Notes: generated by a model from the sequence alone, not told the origin. A stretch of 64,000 bases of DNA from Rugalucina vietnamica (GCA_964017185.1 OZ024883.1:2976001-3040000), one strand, 5' to 3'. Counted from the stretch's first letter, positions 1-11,866 are shown. Numbers and translations are program-made.

Positions 1-53
1 TTTTTGACATCTTTAAAAATCGCTGTATATTGCACGGGTATGTTTCCATAATG
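1..53 (+). repeat. Family E MITE, right-end fragment
   Basis: The first 53 bases match the right end of the family E elements at 43297-43576 and 60968-61257, ending in the same CATAATG terminus. The rest of the copy lies outside the window. Confidence 0.6.
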
Positions 54-133
54 ATACTATCAATCATGATTGTCAGAAGTACATGTGCATCGAAGCATGT
101 CGATGATACCCGATTGCTTTTGTGATAGAAAAA

Positions 134-1258
134 AAGGTAAAAGTAGGCATGATCAGGAAGTGGTGCAATCAGAAAGAAATTCCCACTCCAAAAACCGAGG
201 TGGGGAAAAACTAAACTGACAACATAAAGAAAATATATCGTAGGCCGAGTGAGCAGCTATTTCCGAATAGGCGGTCACTCAGTCACCCGAACTTAATGTG
301 AAAACGTACATAAGGTGCAAACAGCACAAAAGTTCAGCACCAAAACATAAAACAAACCTATATAAAATGAGCCCGATTGCCATGCTGACGTTGCAGGAAA
401 TAATAGGGTTGTTATATTTGCTTTACCTTTCTAGTGAATAAAAATAAAACTGAGATCCTTTAAGAGCAGTGAGCATATTTTTGAGAAAGGTGATGGGCCA
501 TACTGCGGTTTTGGCTATTCAAGCCTCTTCAGTGACCCTTTAGATTATTACTGAAATTTTGCAACTTTCAACAGGGTAGACAATACAAAGACTAGTATAA
601 TCAAAACGGCTAAAATCAACATTAAAATAAAACAAATAGAACCACAACAGAACGATCAGTTATATAAATTTACTGGGTCCTTTAAACCGGTTCTACAGGG
701 CGCTAACCTCACCCTCTAATTAGTTGTTCAGTCCTCGTTGTAAATTTCCAACTAGTCAATGAATCATCAAGAACAAACAAACAAACAAATTATCAAAACC
801 ATCATCACTATGATCAAAAAAGAGGACTCACAGATACAATATGCTACCCGGCGATTGAGAAAATCTGGAGCTCTGGAATTCAACTGGTGTTAATGTTCTT
901 CCATATTAACACCAGTTGAGCTCTGGTAGACCAAGCAATAGACAAAAAGCTCTTTGGATCGGTGTATAGTCTGACGCCTGACCACCAGCATGCAATTAAA
1001 GAAGGAAGCAAAGTCATTAACCTTAACTGGGCTAAAATAAGCATGCATACTGTCACATCACATTTAGGTTATACTGTATACGTTAATAACGTTGGTCAGA
1101 AAAATAATTCCTGCTTAAATGTATGTGCCAAGTCACCATACAATTCTGGTTTCCGGAAAGCGTCTGGCGATAAAATTAAGAAGTAATTTTTCGATGTGTA
1201 TGATATCTATTGTCCCGCTGGACAGGTTTGGCCATTTAAAATTTATTTCTCATGTTTA
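134..1258 (-). mobile_element. RT-X retroelement 3' fragment
   Basis: Minus-strand copy of the retroelement described at 24946-27350. It starts with the typical 3' terminus (GGTAAAAGTAGGCATGATCA, cf. GGTACAAGTAGGCAAAGATC elsewhere). It then runs through the 3' untranslated region, with the conserved blocks GAGCAGCTATTTCC, GTGGTGAATCTC-like sequence and the ACAAACAAACAAAT stretch, into the last part of the RT coding region after about 960. A repeat D segment interrupts it at about 425-640. The first 490 bases are nearly identical to 6367-6885, so a block containing the D insertion was duplicated. No intact coding frame. Confidence 0.6.
425..640 (+). repeat. Repeat D, partial, inside RT-X
   Basis: Begins AATAAAACTGAGATCC, the start shared by all D units, and ends within the unit near the ATACAAAGACTAG block. 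RT-X sequence resumes afterwards, so this is a nested insertion. Confidence 0.6.
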
Positions 1259-1261
1259 AAA

Positions 1262-1380
1262 CGGTAGGAGTGGGTAATGATCAGGAAAATGTGCAATCAG
1301 AAAGAAATTCCTACTCCAAAATCACATAATTGACAATCAGGTAATTTTACTTAGAAAACATATCGTAGACCGAGTGATAA
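1262..1380 (-). mobile_element. RT-X retroelement, 3' end fragment
   Basis: Contains the 3' terminal block of RT-X (GATCAGGAAAATGTGCAATC, then the paired AAATTCCTACTCC block) up to the conserved CATATCGTAGACCGAGTGA sequence, where repeat D begins directly. Confidence 0.55.
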
Positions 1381-2612
1381 AAATTAAAACTGAGATTCTT
1401 TAAGAGCAGTGAGCATATTAATGAGAAAAGGGATGGGCCATACCGTGGTTCCGGCTACTTAAACCTCTTCAGTGACCCTTAATAAGAGTTGACAAAATGG
1501 TACCAAAGTGAAATACTGTAATTCTGCAACTTTCAACCGAATAGTCGATACAAAGACTAGCATTATTACACTGAAGAGCTTTAAAAACGCAAAAAAAGAA
1601 AATTGGTAATTTTTTGCACCAAGGATATTTTAAGTCTTCCGTAACAGGTGAAAGGGATCAGTAACTGTACTCTGCTTCTATTTTAACACGAAACCGGCAT
1701 TTGTAAAGTCACTGACCACCCACAGGAATAAAAAGCCATTTTATACTTTTTGCCATGTGGCGTCACGTTGAATTAATGAAGAAAAACATTTGACCATTTC
1801 ACACGGAGCTTGTCGCAATCCATATCTAAAAAACACTTTAGTTTTCGTTTTGTTTCATTTTTGACAATTCTACGGGTCTTTGGAAATGAATTATCCAGCA
1901 CAATTGAATTTTTACTAACTTTATGACGTATATGTGATGCCACGTGACGTCATAATTACCATTTTTCATCTATACGGCACTGCAGCAGTCCCTCCGAGGC
2001 TATTGGGACAGTGAAAGTTTGACACCGGTCTGATCAACCGAACTTTTCACGTCAAGGCACTAATGTCTCTAGAGATTTGACGTAAAAACGCTATATTACG
2101 TGGATTACGTCGACAATGACCAATCAGACAAGCTAGCATTATTGTCATGCAATCAAGGCAATTGACAAAACCTGTGCTTTTAATGAAATAGCAATTCTCT
2201 TTGTGCCAAGGAACAAATTGTAGTCGTGCTCAATATCTTTTGCAGTTTTGGATTTTAGGGGTATAGCTATAGCAAGGACTGTAACTCTCACATTTCTCAT
2301 TATTTTGATACGAAAGTCACAGCATAATTTTCAAACATATCAATGTTTATGTGTGTCAAATTTCATAAAAATCGAACTACTAGAAGTATGAAAATACAAT
2401 TGAATTACAACCTTTGCGTTTTTAAAGCTTTTCAGTGTATATCCAAATGAAGCCAAATATATAAAATGTTGGTTAGAAAATGAATCTAAAACCGATAATG
2501 AATGTCTTATTTCTCAGAATACCCTCGCTGATCTCGAAGGGCCAAAAGGAAAATATAATCTGCACTATGGATGATGTACGGGGAAACGCCAGCTGCAGTA
2601 ATAGCAATAAAT
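1381..2612 (+). repeat. Repeat D unit split by a TIR transposon
   Basis: D sequence runs from 1381 to about 1568 (AAAACTGAGATTC start, GATGGGCCATACCG block, ACAAAGACTAG). It resumes at about 2440 (CCAAATATATAAAATG, ATCTGCACTATGGATG, CCAGCTGCAGTAATAGCA). The two halves form one full unit once the 869-bp insertion is removed. RT-X sequence follows. Confidence 0.65.
1569..2437. mobile_element. Non-autonomous TIR transposon, TA target (869 bp)
   Basis: Inverted termini CACTGAAGAGCTTTAAAAAC (left) and the complement of GTTTTTAAAGCTTTTCAGTG (right), each flanked by TA. It interrupts a repeat D unit, which independently fixes its limits. No transposase-like frame is present. TA duplication and CACTG ends suggest a Tc1/mariner-type or related superfamily; this is inference. 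Confidence 0.7.
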
Positions 2613-3224
2613 ATTAAAACTGAGCAGCTATTTCCCAAAAGGCGGCCACTCAGCCACCCGACCTTAGCGTGAAAACGTACATAAGGTGCTAACAGCACAA
2701 AACTTCAACATTACAGCATAAAACATGTAAGAATCTCAACAAAAGTATCGCTTTGGAACGATCAGTTATATAAAATTACTGGGGACCTTCAACCGATTTT
2801 ACAGGGCCCTTATCTCACCCTAAGCTTCTGCATTAGGTCACAACATTTAGTTAGTTGTTCAGTCCTCGTTGTGAATCTAACTAGTCAATGAATCATCAAG
2901 GACAAACAAACAAATTATCATAGCCACCATCACCAAAATCAATAAAAACGAGGACTCACAGATACCATATGCTGCTCGGCGATTGAGACTCTGGGCGCCA
3001 AACAACCTCACTGAAAATCTGGAGCTCCGGAGTTCAAATGTTGCTAATCTATTTTCTGTATTAAACATCAATTCAACTCCGGTTGGCCAAGCAACAGACA
3101 GGAAGCCCCAACCAACCCAACTAACATAAATAGCTTTAAGTCGGGACCATGGTGGCATCATAGACTTTGACGCCTGACACACCGGCGTGCAATTAAAGAA
3201 TGAATCATAGTTATCTATGATAAC
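2613..3224 (-). mobile_element. RT-X retroelement 3' UTR fragment
   Basis: Carries the ordered RT-X 3' UTR blocks on the minus strand: GAGCAGCTATTTCCCAAAAG, CAGGGCCCTTATCTCACCC, TTAGTTAGTTGTTCAGTCC, GGCCAAGCAACAGACAGGAA and the junction with the end of the RT frame (CCGGCGTGCAATTAAAGAA). It meets a plus-strand fragment head to head at about 3225. Confidence 0.6.
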
Positions 3225-4537
3225 TAGGTGGTTGGGGCCAGAGCTTCTTGTCTGTTGCTTTGGGGGTTCAATTGGTGTTTTTCTTTTGCTCCAGATTTTC
3301 AGTGATGTTGCTTGGCTAGCAGCATGTTATATCTGTGAGTCCTAGAATTTTATTCATCACGGTGTTTGTATTAATTAATTTTTCCTTCCGTGATGATTCT
3401 TTGATTGTTAAAAATAGTTAGAGATTCACCATGAGGACCGAACAAATAACTAAATGTAAACCACTGTTAAGGTAAGGTACCTGTAATATACTATTGGCAT
3501 AAAGTTAAGCATATTTTAATGCGACCTCGAATTTCAAAGTCATAAAATAAAATTTCAGATTTGATTTTTATCCTGTATGTGAATCAGTGTTTTAGGGATA
3601 AAACTTAGGTAAATTCGATTCACTTATTGCAACGCTAATCACGAGGGAGAAGCTCGAGTGACAGCACTGTTTACGAGTTGTTAAACAAGCATGATTCTTC
3701 TTTGCAGTTTGGTAATTTACAAGTCTTAAAACATTTTTTATGAAAAACATGCTTGAAGAAAGGAATGTGAAGGTTAAAATTGCGAATTGTCGGCATGAGA
3801 GAGACTGTTAAGAAGCGATTACGTAACTGACAGAAAGTTCTTTAGTCAGACGATCCGTATCTGTCTGTATCATTTTCATGTTCGACTCCTCCCTGGTGAA
3901 CGCTTAATTGGGTCCTGTGTGCAAGGAACTGTGGCTGGGGGAGGTTGTGTGGGCTGCGTTCTCTTCCGACCGCATTCTTAATTTAAACGTGTTGAACGGT
4001 ACTTTGAATTCCCCAGAAGTGACAAACAAGATGCTTGAACCCGTCGTTTGGCCCTTCCTTAACTCCCTAACGACCAGCATATGGTACTTAAAGATGAAAA
4101 TGTAAAGCTACACCGTGTAGACACCACAAAGGAATACAAAAATCAGCACCACATCGCTAGTCTTTTTTGAAATGTTTCAAAAGATTTTATTGTAAGCATT
4201 CCAAAAGCTTGAGTGAAATTCACAAATGGAAGATGCTTAACTTTATGCCAATAGTATATATATGACTGTTAAAAATGGTTAGAGATTCACCATGAGGACC
4301 GAACAAATAACTAAATGCAAACCACTACAAAAGGTTATGGTAAGGTTAGGTACCTGTAATATATATTTAGGCACCCACCCCCGGGAATTTTGTATGACTG
4401 ACCGTTCCAATGTGATATTTCTGTTGCGGTTCTAATTGCTTTGCGTTTTGGTGATGAATTTTGTTCCATTTGCTTTCATATATTTAGTTAAGTCCGTGTA
4501 GCTGAGTGAACAACAGCTCGCTCGCCCAAAGATATTG
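3225..4537 (+). mobile_element. RT-X retroelement 3' UTR fragment, interrupted
   Basis: Plus-strand RT-X 3' UTR: 3225-3488 (GAGCTTCTTGTCTGTTGCTT onward) and 4259-4537, with a 768-bp TIR element between. An approximately 85-bp RT-X block (GATTCACCATGAGGACCGAA and neighbours) occurs on both sides of the insertion, at about 3405-3488 and 4264-4358. A simple insertion would not produce this. Confidence 0.55.
3489..4256. mobile_element. Non-autonomous TIR transposon, TA target (768 bp)
   Basis: Ends TACTATTGGCATAAAGTTAA and its inverted copy TTAACTTTATGCCAATAGTA, flanked by TA on both sides, within RT-X sequence. The 65-codon open frame inside (3908-4105) resembles nothing I know and is not called as a gene. 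Confidence 0.7.
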
Positions 4538-5632
4538 AAGGTTTTCGGAAGATTTCTTTTGTGAAATGCCCAAGAATTTTTCAAAATCTCACGTTCCAGG
4601 CTCTGAAATGACGTTTATTGCAGTCGAAAAATTAGTTTCTATTGTATTTAGGCATGTAATGTTTTGTGTAACTCAAGCAGTGACTTCTTTAAAAATTGGA
4701 CAAAATCTTTGAATTTAATATAGCATCATACAGGAAATAGGAAACCTTTTATAAGATCATGTTCCCCCCCTTGCCCAACCAAAATATTTTGAGCACAACT
4801 GTAATTTTGTAAATGACATATTATATCCAAATGCCATGTTTGGGCAAGGGGGGAAGGCTGTCAAAAAGCCCCAAAACCGATAAATGGGCTTAGGTCCATT
4901 ATATGTAATTCACTGTGGCTATGGGAATATACTGTATATGTATGTTCTACCTGAATGAACAGACTGACTGTCCTATTTTAACAGGTAAACACAAAGTGTA
5001 CACTTATAATGCATATAGATATACTGTGCAAAATATGTATATCAATATTTGATGGTTTACGTTTTACTTGAGATATGCCTCTGTGGGCTTAAAATCAAAT
5101 GTCACTTCAGCATCACACAAAGACTGGTTCTACCATAATTTGATACATGCAAGCCATTGTCAGAAGAACTTCCCTAATGTCTACAAAACATATGGAGTCA
5201 ATGTTAAAAAAATTAAAGTTGCTTAATTTATTTTGCATAGTATATTTAAGGTAAAGGTTTTTGCACAAGTGGTGGACAGTGCTATTTACAGTTATAAACC
5301 TAATGAAAATGTTGTACCTGTTATTTGTGGATAAATAGTTTCTATCCAAAATTTTGGGTTGCAATAAGCATATTGTAGCATTTCCTTGATAATCTATTGC
5401 AAAAAATATGTTTTCTGACAAAATATTTTTTTGAAAAAATCTGACCCCCTCCCCGTTTGACACAGATTTATTCTGCATGTATGTAACATCAAGAGGTTTC
5501 CACTATGTTGTTGCATTGGTCAAATGTTGAATTGTACGTAGAATGCAACATTTTTTCTATACAAATCACACTTAAGCTGCCAGAAACACTCAAACTTTGG
5601 GCGGGAAACCTATGAAATCTTCCGAAAACCTT
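4538..5632. mobile_element. Non-autonomous TIR element (about 1.1 kb)
   Basis: A 19-bp perfect terminal inverted repeat, AAGGTTTTCGGAAGATTTC at 4538-4556, recurs inverted at 5614-5632. RT-X 3' UTR sequence flanks it on both sides, which supports insertion into that element. The interior is AT-rich with a C/G-rich inverted pair around 4765 and 4845 and no coding signal. The 121-codon minus frame at 5113-5478 is low complexity and not called. No clear target duplication was found. Confidence 0.6.
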
Positions 5633-5702
5633 TGTGTTGTTCTCACGTCAGTTTTTGGAGTGAGATTTTATTTCTGAGTTTCCTTTTCCTGGTCATCGCT
5701 TA
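5633..5702 (+). mobile_element. RT-X retroelement 3' terminus
   Basis: Sequence after the TIR element resumes the RT-X 3' end: TCACGTCAGTTTTTGGAGTG, then CCTTTTCCTGGTCATCGCTT. Confidence 0.45.
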
Positions 5703-5711
5703 CTTTTACCA

Positions 5712-6115
5712 TAAGAACAAACAAGAGCAGTTAGCATATTAATGAGAAAAGGGATGGGCCATATTGCGGTTTCGGCTACCTAAGCCACTTTAGTGACCCT
5801 TTGCATTTGGCAAAATGGAACCAAAGTGATATACAGTAAAATGGAACCAAAGTGATATACAGTAATTGTGTAACTTCCAACAGGCTAGTTGATACAAAGA
5901 CTAGTAAATTTTATCTAAACAGAGCCAAATACATAAAACGTTCGTCAAAAAAGAACCTAAACCGATAATGAATTTGCTAATTTCTCAGAATACTCCCGCT
6001 GATCTCAAATGACCAAAAGGAAAATATAATCTGCACTATGGATGGTGTACGGGGAGACATTTTAGGGGCCGCCACACTGCACAACACCAGCGACAGTAAT
6101 AGCAAATAAAAGTAA
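5712..6115 (+). repeat. Repeat D, near-complete unit
   Basis: Begins at the AGAGCAGTTAGCATATTAAT block and ends CAGTAATAGCAAATAAA. A 27-bp block containing AATGGAACCAAAGTGATATA is tandemly doubled at about 5815-5862, a private change of this copy. Confidence 0.6.
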
Positions 6116-6121
6116 AAACTT

Positions 6122-6366
6122 AGAAGGAACGTCACCGTACAGACAAAACCAAAGTCCGCCTTGGTTTTTCATATAAATTATACATAAACTATTTAAACAT
6201 AAGCAATAGAATGATGCAGATCTTGCAAATGGGCTTCGGTATTTGTAGTGTTGGCCTTATTTAACGGTACTTCAAGCGGATAGATATAATTGACCACCTT
6301 CGATATAAGGATTGTCAATGTTCATAAGATCATCAAGGTATCTAAGATCATCAAGGTATCTAGATG
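6122..6366 (-). mobile_element. RT-X reverse-transcriptase coding fragment
   Basis: On the minus strand this matches, block for block, the RT frame at 25928-26335: GAGGAACGTCACC-like sequence, GGGCTTCGGTATT, GGATTGTCAATGTTC and the region encoding YLDDL. A short repeat (ATCATCAAGGTATCT) is doubled at about 6331-6362. It has decayed beyond coding. Confidence 0.5.
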
Positions 6367-6700
6367 TCGTATTAAAGGTAACAGTAAGCAATGATCAGGA
6401 GATGGAGAAATCAGAAATCAGAAAGAAATTTCCACTGAAAAAAACGAGGTGGAGAAAAAACTAAATTAACAATTAGGTATTTATACCAAGAAAACATATC
6501 GTAAGCCGAGTGAGCAGCTACTTCCCAAATAGGCGGCCACTCAGTCACCCAAAATTAACTAAAAATATGAAGACGTACATAAGGTGCAAACAGCACAAAC
6601 GTTCAGCACCAAAACATAAAACAAACCTATATAAAATGAGCCCGATTGCCATGCTGACGTTGCAGGAAATAATAGGGTTGTTATATTTGCTTTAACTTTC
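6367..6700 (-). mobile_element. RT-X 3' fragment, duplicate of 134-425
   Basis: Near-identical to the fragment at the window start, including the stretch ATGAGCCCGATTGCCATGCT. Both share the same D insertion point, so they descend from one event followed by duplication. Confidence 0.6.
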
Positions 6701-7014
6701 TAGTGAATAAAAATAAAACTGAGATCCTTTAAGAGCAGTGAGCATATTTTTGAGAAAGGCGATGGGCCATACTGCGGTTTGGGCTATTCAAGCCTCTTCA
6801 GTGACCCTTTAGATTATTACTGAAATTTTGCAACTTTCAACAGGGTAGACAATACAAAGACTATAGTATAATCAAAACGGCTGCCATCAAAACGGGGCCA
6901 AATATATCAAACGTTGGTAGGAAAATTAATCTAAACCGATAATAATTTTCTGATTTCTCTAAATACCCTCTATGATCTCAAAAGACCAAAAGGAAAATAT
7001 AATCTGCACTATGC
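6701..7014 (+). repeat. Repeat D (duplicated block)
   Basis: Continues the duplicated block with D sequence (AATAAAACTGAGATCC start), ending near ATCTGCACTATG before the 7-10.5 kb tandem region. Confidence 0.55.
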
Positions 7015-7854
7015 AATTAAAGGATACACTGTAGATGACCTGCGCACCAAGTAGGTTTTCTCAGAAAAAATATCTGATCCATTATATTTTATTATCGTTG
7101 AATTGTTATCATGTAGATTACTTTATGAAGCAAGTTGGTGAATTCTGATTGTTGTGAGCGATTTACAACTTTTACTTCTGATAATGACAGATTGTCATAG
7201 TGTCTTTTATTTCAGGATATGAAAGAAATTCCGCTATCTGGTTGCGATAAAGTGCAAATGTAGAGTTTGCCAGCATTTATAATTATACAACGTTTCAAAC
7301 ACAATTTCAACAGACAATGAATTTTCTTGTTTGTGGCTTGGGTTTCGGGGTTCCACTGGTGTCTTTCGTTAGGTCCAGATTTTCAGTGGTGTTGTTTGGC
7401 TTCCATTGTTATGCAGCATATTGTATCTGGAGTCCTTGTGTTTATATTCATCGTGACCTTTTGGAATTATTTGTTTACCGTAATGAATCATTGACTTGTT
7501 AGGACAGAACAACTAAAGGTACGGATCCAATGCAGAAGCTGAGGGTGAGGTTGAGCTGCCGTAAAATCGGTTTAAGCATCCTTGTATTTGTATTATCGTT
7601 CCAGTGCGATTTTACTTCTGTACTGGTTCAATTTGTTTGTTGTTTGTGCTATTGGCGTCTTTTATAGGCCCATTCATATATTTATTTAAGTTCGGGTACC
7701 TTAGAGGCCACCTTGAGGAAAATAGCTGCTCGCTCGGTTTGCGATATGTTTTCTTTGTATTAGTACATGTTTGTACATGTTAATGTGATTCCCCAGCTCG
7801 CTTATTTCGACAATATTCTTTTTCAAAATGACGCCTTAAAATACAATAGCGTAT

Positions 7855-8325
7855 ATTCTAACACACCTCGCCTATATAGTCAATGGTAAAAAACGTGTTA
7901 TATTGGGCAACAATTTCACTGGGCGAATAAGCGTGACGTTACTTTGCGGCATTTGTGACGTCAGCTATCCCACAAAGCAGCGTTAGACGGTGAAACGTCG
8001 TTTTAGCGCACGACAAACGTAATAAGTGTGTGTAAATACCAGCATTACAGTCAAATATTTTTGCGGGATATCTACAATGCAGTGGCGGAAAGCTGAACGA
8101 TATCGACGGTTTCAGCAACATTTATTCCGTTTATTGTGTGTTAGAATCGAAATAGATCAGCTCAAGTGCGTGAATTGTTGAGTAATACTTCACTGTTTGT
8201 CGGTCAGTTGTAAGAAGATAAATCACTCGCGCTACGCGCTCGTGATTTGATCTTCTTTACAACTGACCTCCAAACAGTGAATTATTACTCAACAATTCAC
8301 TGCTAGAGCTGATCTATTTCTTAAA
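7855..8325. mobile_element. Palindrome-bearing insertion
   Basis: It interrupts the second tandem unit: sequence before 7855 and after 8325 is contiguous in the copy at about 10190-10260. It opens with TTCTAACACAC, repeated inverted at about 8140. It ends in an approximately 165-bp near-perfect hairpin (about 8147-8322) whose arms include ATAGATCAGCTC and GTGAATTGTTGAGTAAT around a CGCGCTACGCGC centre. No coding capacity. Confidence 0.6.
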
Positions 8326-9296
8326 CAATAAAACAATGAAAAGATATGCTGTAGGTCCAAATAGGTTTTCTCAGAAAAGCACCTGGTCCATATATTTTAC
8401 TAGTTATTGCCATTGCCATTATATAGATTACATTATGTAGCATACTGATGAATTCTGATTATATTGAGCGATTTAAAACTGTTACTTCTGATAAAGCACC
8501 CATTCCTTTTTGTATCAAGTCAATGACTGATTGTTTTTACTACGCAATCATAGTGTCTTTAACTGCAGGACATTAAGAAATTCCGGTACTGTACTTATGC
8601 TATCTGGTTGTGATAAAGTGCAAATGTAGAGTTTGCCAGCATTAAAAGGTTTACAAGGGTCCATACATAATTTCAACAGACAATGAATTTTCTTATTTGT
8701 GGCTAGGGCTTCGGGGTTCAGCTGGTGTCTTTCGTTTGGTCCAGATTTTCAGTGGTGTTATGTGGCTTCCGTTGTTATGCAGCATGTATCTGGAGTCTTC
8801 GTTTTTATTCATCATGGCCTTTTTTAATTACTTGGTTACTGTATTGAATCATTGACTAGTTAGCGAATTACCATGAGAAGGTTTTGATCCAATGTAGAAG
8901 CTGAGAGTGAGATTGGGCTGCCGTAAAATCGGTTTAAGCCCCCCCCCCTCCCAATACTTTATATTACCGACCTATGCGGTACTTTAGTAGTGGTTGTTTC
9001 GGTGTTGAATTTCTGTGCAATTGGCGCCTTTTATAGGCACATTCATGTATTTAAGTTATGGTTACTTAGTGGCCACCTTGAGAGAAAGAGCTGCTCACAA
9101 AAGATATGCTGTATGTAGACACCCTGCGTTTCACACAGTTTTTCTCAGAAAAAAAATCTGATCTATGAATGTTTACTAGTGAACTTCATTGTCGCAATAT
9201 AGATAGCATTATGTAGCATGTTAATGAATTCTGATTTTTTAAGAGCGATTAAGAACTGTTACAAATGATAACGCATTCCTTTCTTTTTGTTATAAG

Positions 9297-9636
9297 TAAA
9301 AAGGTACAAGTAGGCAAAGATCAGGAAAAGGCGCAATCAGAAAGAGATTCCCACTCCAAAAACCGAGGTGGGAAAAAAACCAAACTAACAATCAGGTACA
9401 TATCGTAAGCCGAATGAGCAGCTATTTTCCCAATAGGTGGCCACTCAGTTACCTTAACTTAATTAAAAATATGAAAACATACATAAGGCGCCAACAGCAC
9501 AAAAAAAATTTAAACACCAAGACATAAAACAAAAAGAACCACCACAGAAGTATCGACTTGGAACGATCAGTAACACAAAGTTACTGGCCGGCTTAAACCG
9601 GTTTTACAGGTACCTAACCTCACCCTCAGCTTCTGC
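9297..9636 (-). mobile_element. RT-X 3' fragment inserted in the tandem array
   Basis: Starts at the canonical 3' end (AAAAGGTACAAGTAGGCAAA) and runs to CTCACCCTCAGCTTCTGCAG. Plus-strand array sequence resumes immediately after, so this is a 5'-truncated insertion. Confidence 0.6.
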
Positions 9637-10549
9637 AGCCAGCATTAAAAGGTTTACAAGGTTTCATACATAATTTCAACAAACAATGAATTTTCTTATT
9701 TGTGGCTAGGGCTTCGGGGTTCAGCTGGTGTCTTTCGTTTGGTCCAGATTTTCAGTCGTGCTGTTTGGCTTCCGTTGTTATGCAGCATATAGTATCTGGA
9801 GTCTTCGTTTTTATTCATCATGGCCTTTTTGAATTACTTGTTTACTGTATTAAATCATTGACAAGTTAAGAGAGTTTTGATCCAATGCAGAAGCTGAGGG
9901 TGAGGTTTGGTTGTAGTAAAATCGGTTTAAGCCCCCCCCCTCCCCCCCCCCCAATAATACTTTATATTACCGTCCCATGCCGTACTTTAGTAGTGGTTGT
10001 TTCGATGTCGAATTTCTGTGCTATTGGCGCCTTTTATACATGTAGGCACATTCATATATTTAAGTTCTGGTAACTTAGTGGCCACCTTGAGAGAAAGAGC
10101 TGCTCACTTGGCTTGCGATATGTTACATTCATATTAACACTTGTTTGTAAATGTGTTTTTCCACCTCGGTTTTAGGTTTGGACTTTTACAATATTTTCAA
10201 ATGACGCCTTTAAATACAATAGCTTCATGAGGGCAAAGTACGTATAACAATAGAACAATGAAAAGATATGCTGTATGTAGACACCCTGCGTTTTACACAG
10301 TTTTTCTCAGAAAAAAAAAAATCTGATCTATGAATGTTTACTAGTGAACTTCATTGTCGTAATAATGATAGCATTATGTAGCATGTTAATGAATTCTGAT
10401 TTTTTAAGAGCGATTAAAAACTGTTACAACTGATAACGCATTCCTTTCTTTTTGTTATAAGTTAATGACAGATTTTTAATAGTTTAACTGCAGGACATTT
10501 AAGAAATTCTGGTACTGTACTTATGCTATCTGGTTTCGATAGGCAAAGG

Positions 10550-10799
10550 CATTACGAAAACACGCTCATGTAATATACAAAGACTTTTTGAGCTCTAAAA
10601 ATAAAGCAAAAAAATATGAAAATTTATGATATCTTCCATATTTCTCTGGCTCAAAACATCGATTGTGGGTACCCATAATTTATGTTTTGTATTAGAAATA
10701 AGAAAAAATATATACCCCTGCAAACTCCAGTTTTACTATATAAAAGTGGGGTTTACGGGGGGGGGGGGGTACACAATTCATGAACATGTTATCCTGATG
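10550..10799 (-). mobile_element. Family E MITE, degraded
   Basis: Termini CATTACGAAAAC and ATCCTGATG match other family E copies. The central hairpin is lost or diverged and a run of 13 G lies at about 10757-10769. The open frame over it is not a gene. Confidence 0.6.
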
Positions 10800-11572
10800 G
10801 TAATGTTTGTCAGCAAAAGTAGATGAAATGTCCGCAAATGGAGAGACTAGGAACTTTCTCGTTTGTTGCTTGGCCTAACGGGGTTCAATTCAATTTGTAT
10901 TAGTCTCGATGCCAGTTGGACCGTTTTAAAAATAAATGTCAAAGTCATCATTTATGTGCATGTCGTCTTGTGCCAAAATTACAGGAATTATGGTAGAATA
11001 TCTTAATGGTAGGACAATATAACGTTGATTTAAAATACTTCATTTGCGATAATGTAACAGCACTGGTGCACCTTTTGCATGTTTGCTTTGTCAACATTAA
11101 AAATGTACACTTATGGCATGTTTTCTTTTGATCAAAGTAGGAAAATCAAAGTTCAACAAATTATAACTTTATTTCTTTGTTCATTTAGCACATCATGTTT
11201 ACTTTGTGCAACAAACATACTTCAGAAATCAATGGATGCGTCGTAAATGCACACAGATGTTATATTAAATAGGCAATAAATCAGTAAAGTGCAGTTCGAC
11301 GCATGATGTACTGGTGACGGTGTACATGTGCCAGTTTACAAAAAGTATATACTGGACAGTGGTACCTGTAGGTACCCGACTGGAAAGCCTTATCGAATTG
11401 ACAGCACACCTGTATAGTTCACATTCCAGAGGGTAAGCTCTATTCAGCTCACAAAAATTATGCATAGTGAACACGCCTTAGTTTTATTTCTCTTGATATT
11501 GTCCGCAGGGCCAAGGTACATGTAATAGAATGATCATGAACTGGTGCAATTATAATTACAAAACAAAGACAA
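10800..11572. other. No recognised feature
   Basis: AT-rich. Short frames on the minus strand at 11265-11474 and 11458-11733 lack family resemblance, and the second overlaps RT-X sequence. Confidence 0.5.
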
Positions 11573-11866
11573 TAAAAAGGTACAAGTAGGCAATCATCAG
11601 GAAAAGACGCAATTAGAAATTCCCACTCCAAATACCGAGGTGGGAAAAAAACTAAATTAACATTCGGGTACTTATACCATATAAACATATCGTAAGCCGA
11701 ATGAGCAGTTATTTTCCCAATAGGTGGCCACACAGTTACCTAAGCTTTATTAAAAATATGACATAAGGTTGATTGATTGATTGATTGATTCTTTTTGCTT
11801 CTGCAGTGGTTCATAACATTTAGTTAAATGTTCGATCCTCTTGGTGAAACTCTAACTAGTCAATGA
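11573..11866 (-). mobile_element. RT-X 3' fragment with (TTGA)n insertion
   Basis: Starts AAAAGGTACAAGTAGGCAAT. A (TTGA)n run at about 11766-11790 replaces a middle portion of the UTR, after which CTTCTGCAGTGGTTCATAAC resumes. Confidence 0.6.

Larger units (their letters stand above)
7015..10545 (+). repeat. Tandem array of RT-X-derived units
   Basis: A unit starts with an AAAGATATGCTGTA-like block and GGTTTTCTCAGAAAA. It continues through GTGCAAATGTAGAGTTTGCC and CAATGAATTTTCTT into diverged plus-strand RT-X 3' UTR (TCCAGATTTTCAGTGGTGTT, GCAGAAGCTGAGGGTGAGG, GGCCACCTTGAG). Unit starts lie near 7020, 8335, 9098 and 10260, giving three full units and a partial one. Units are interrupted by the palindromic insertion at 7855-8325 and the minus-strand fragment at 9297-9636. 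C-tracts differ in length between units (about 8941, 9934). Short open frames here are UTR sequence. Confidence 0.6.
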
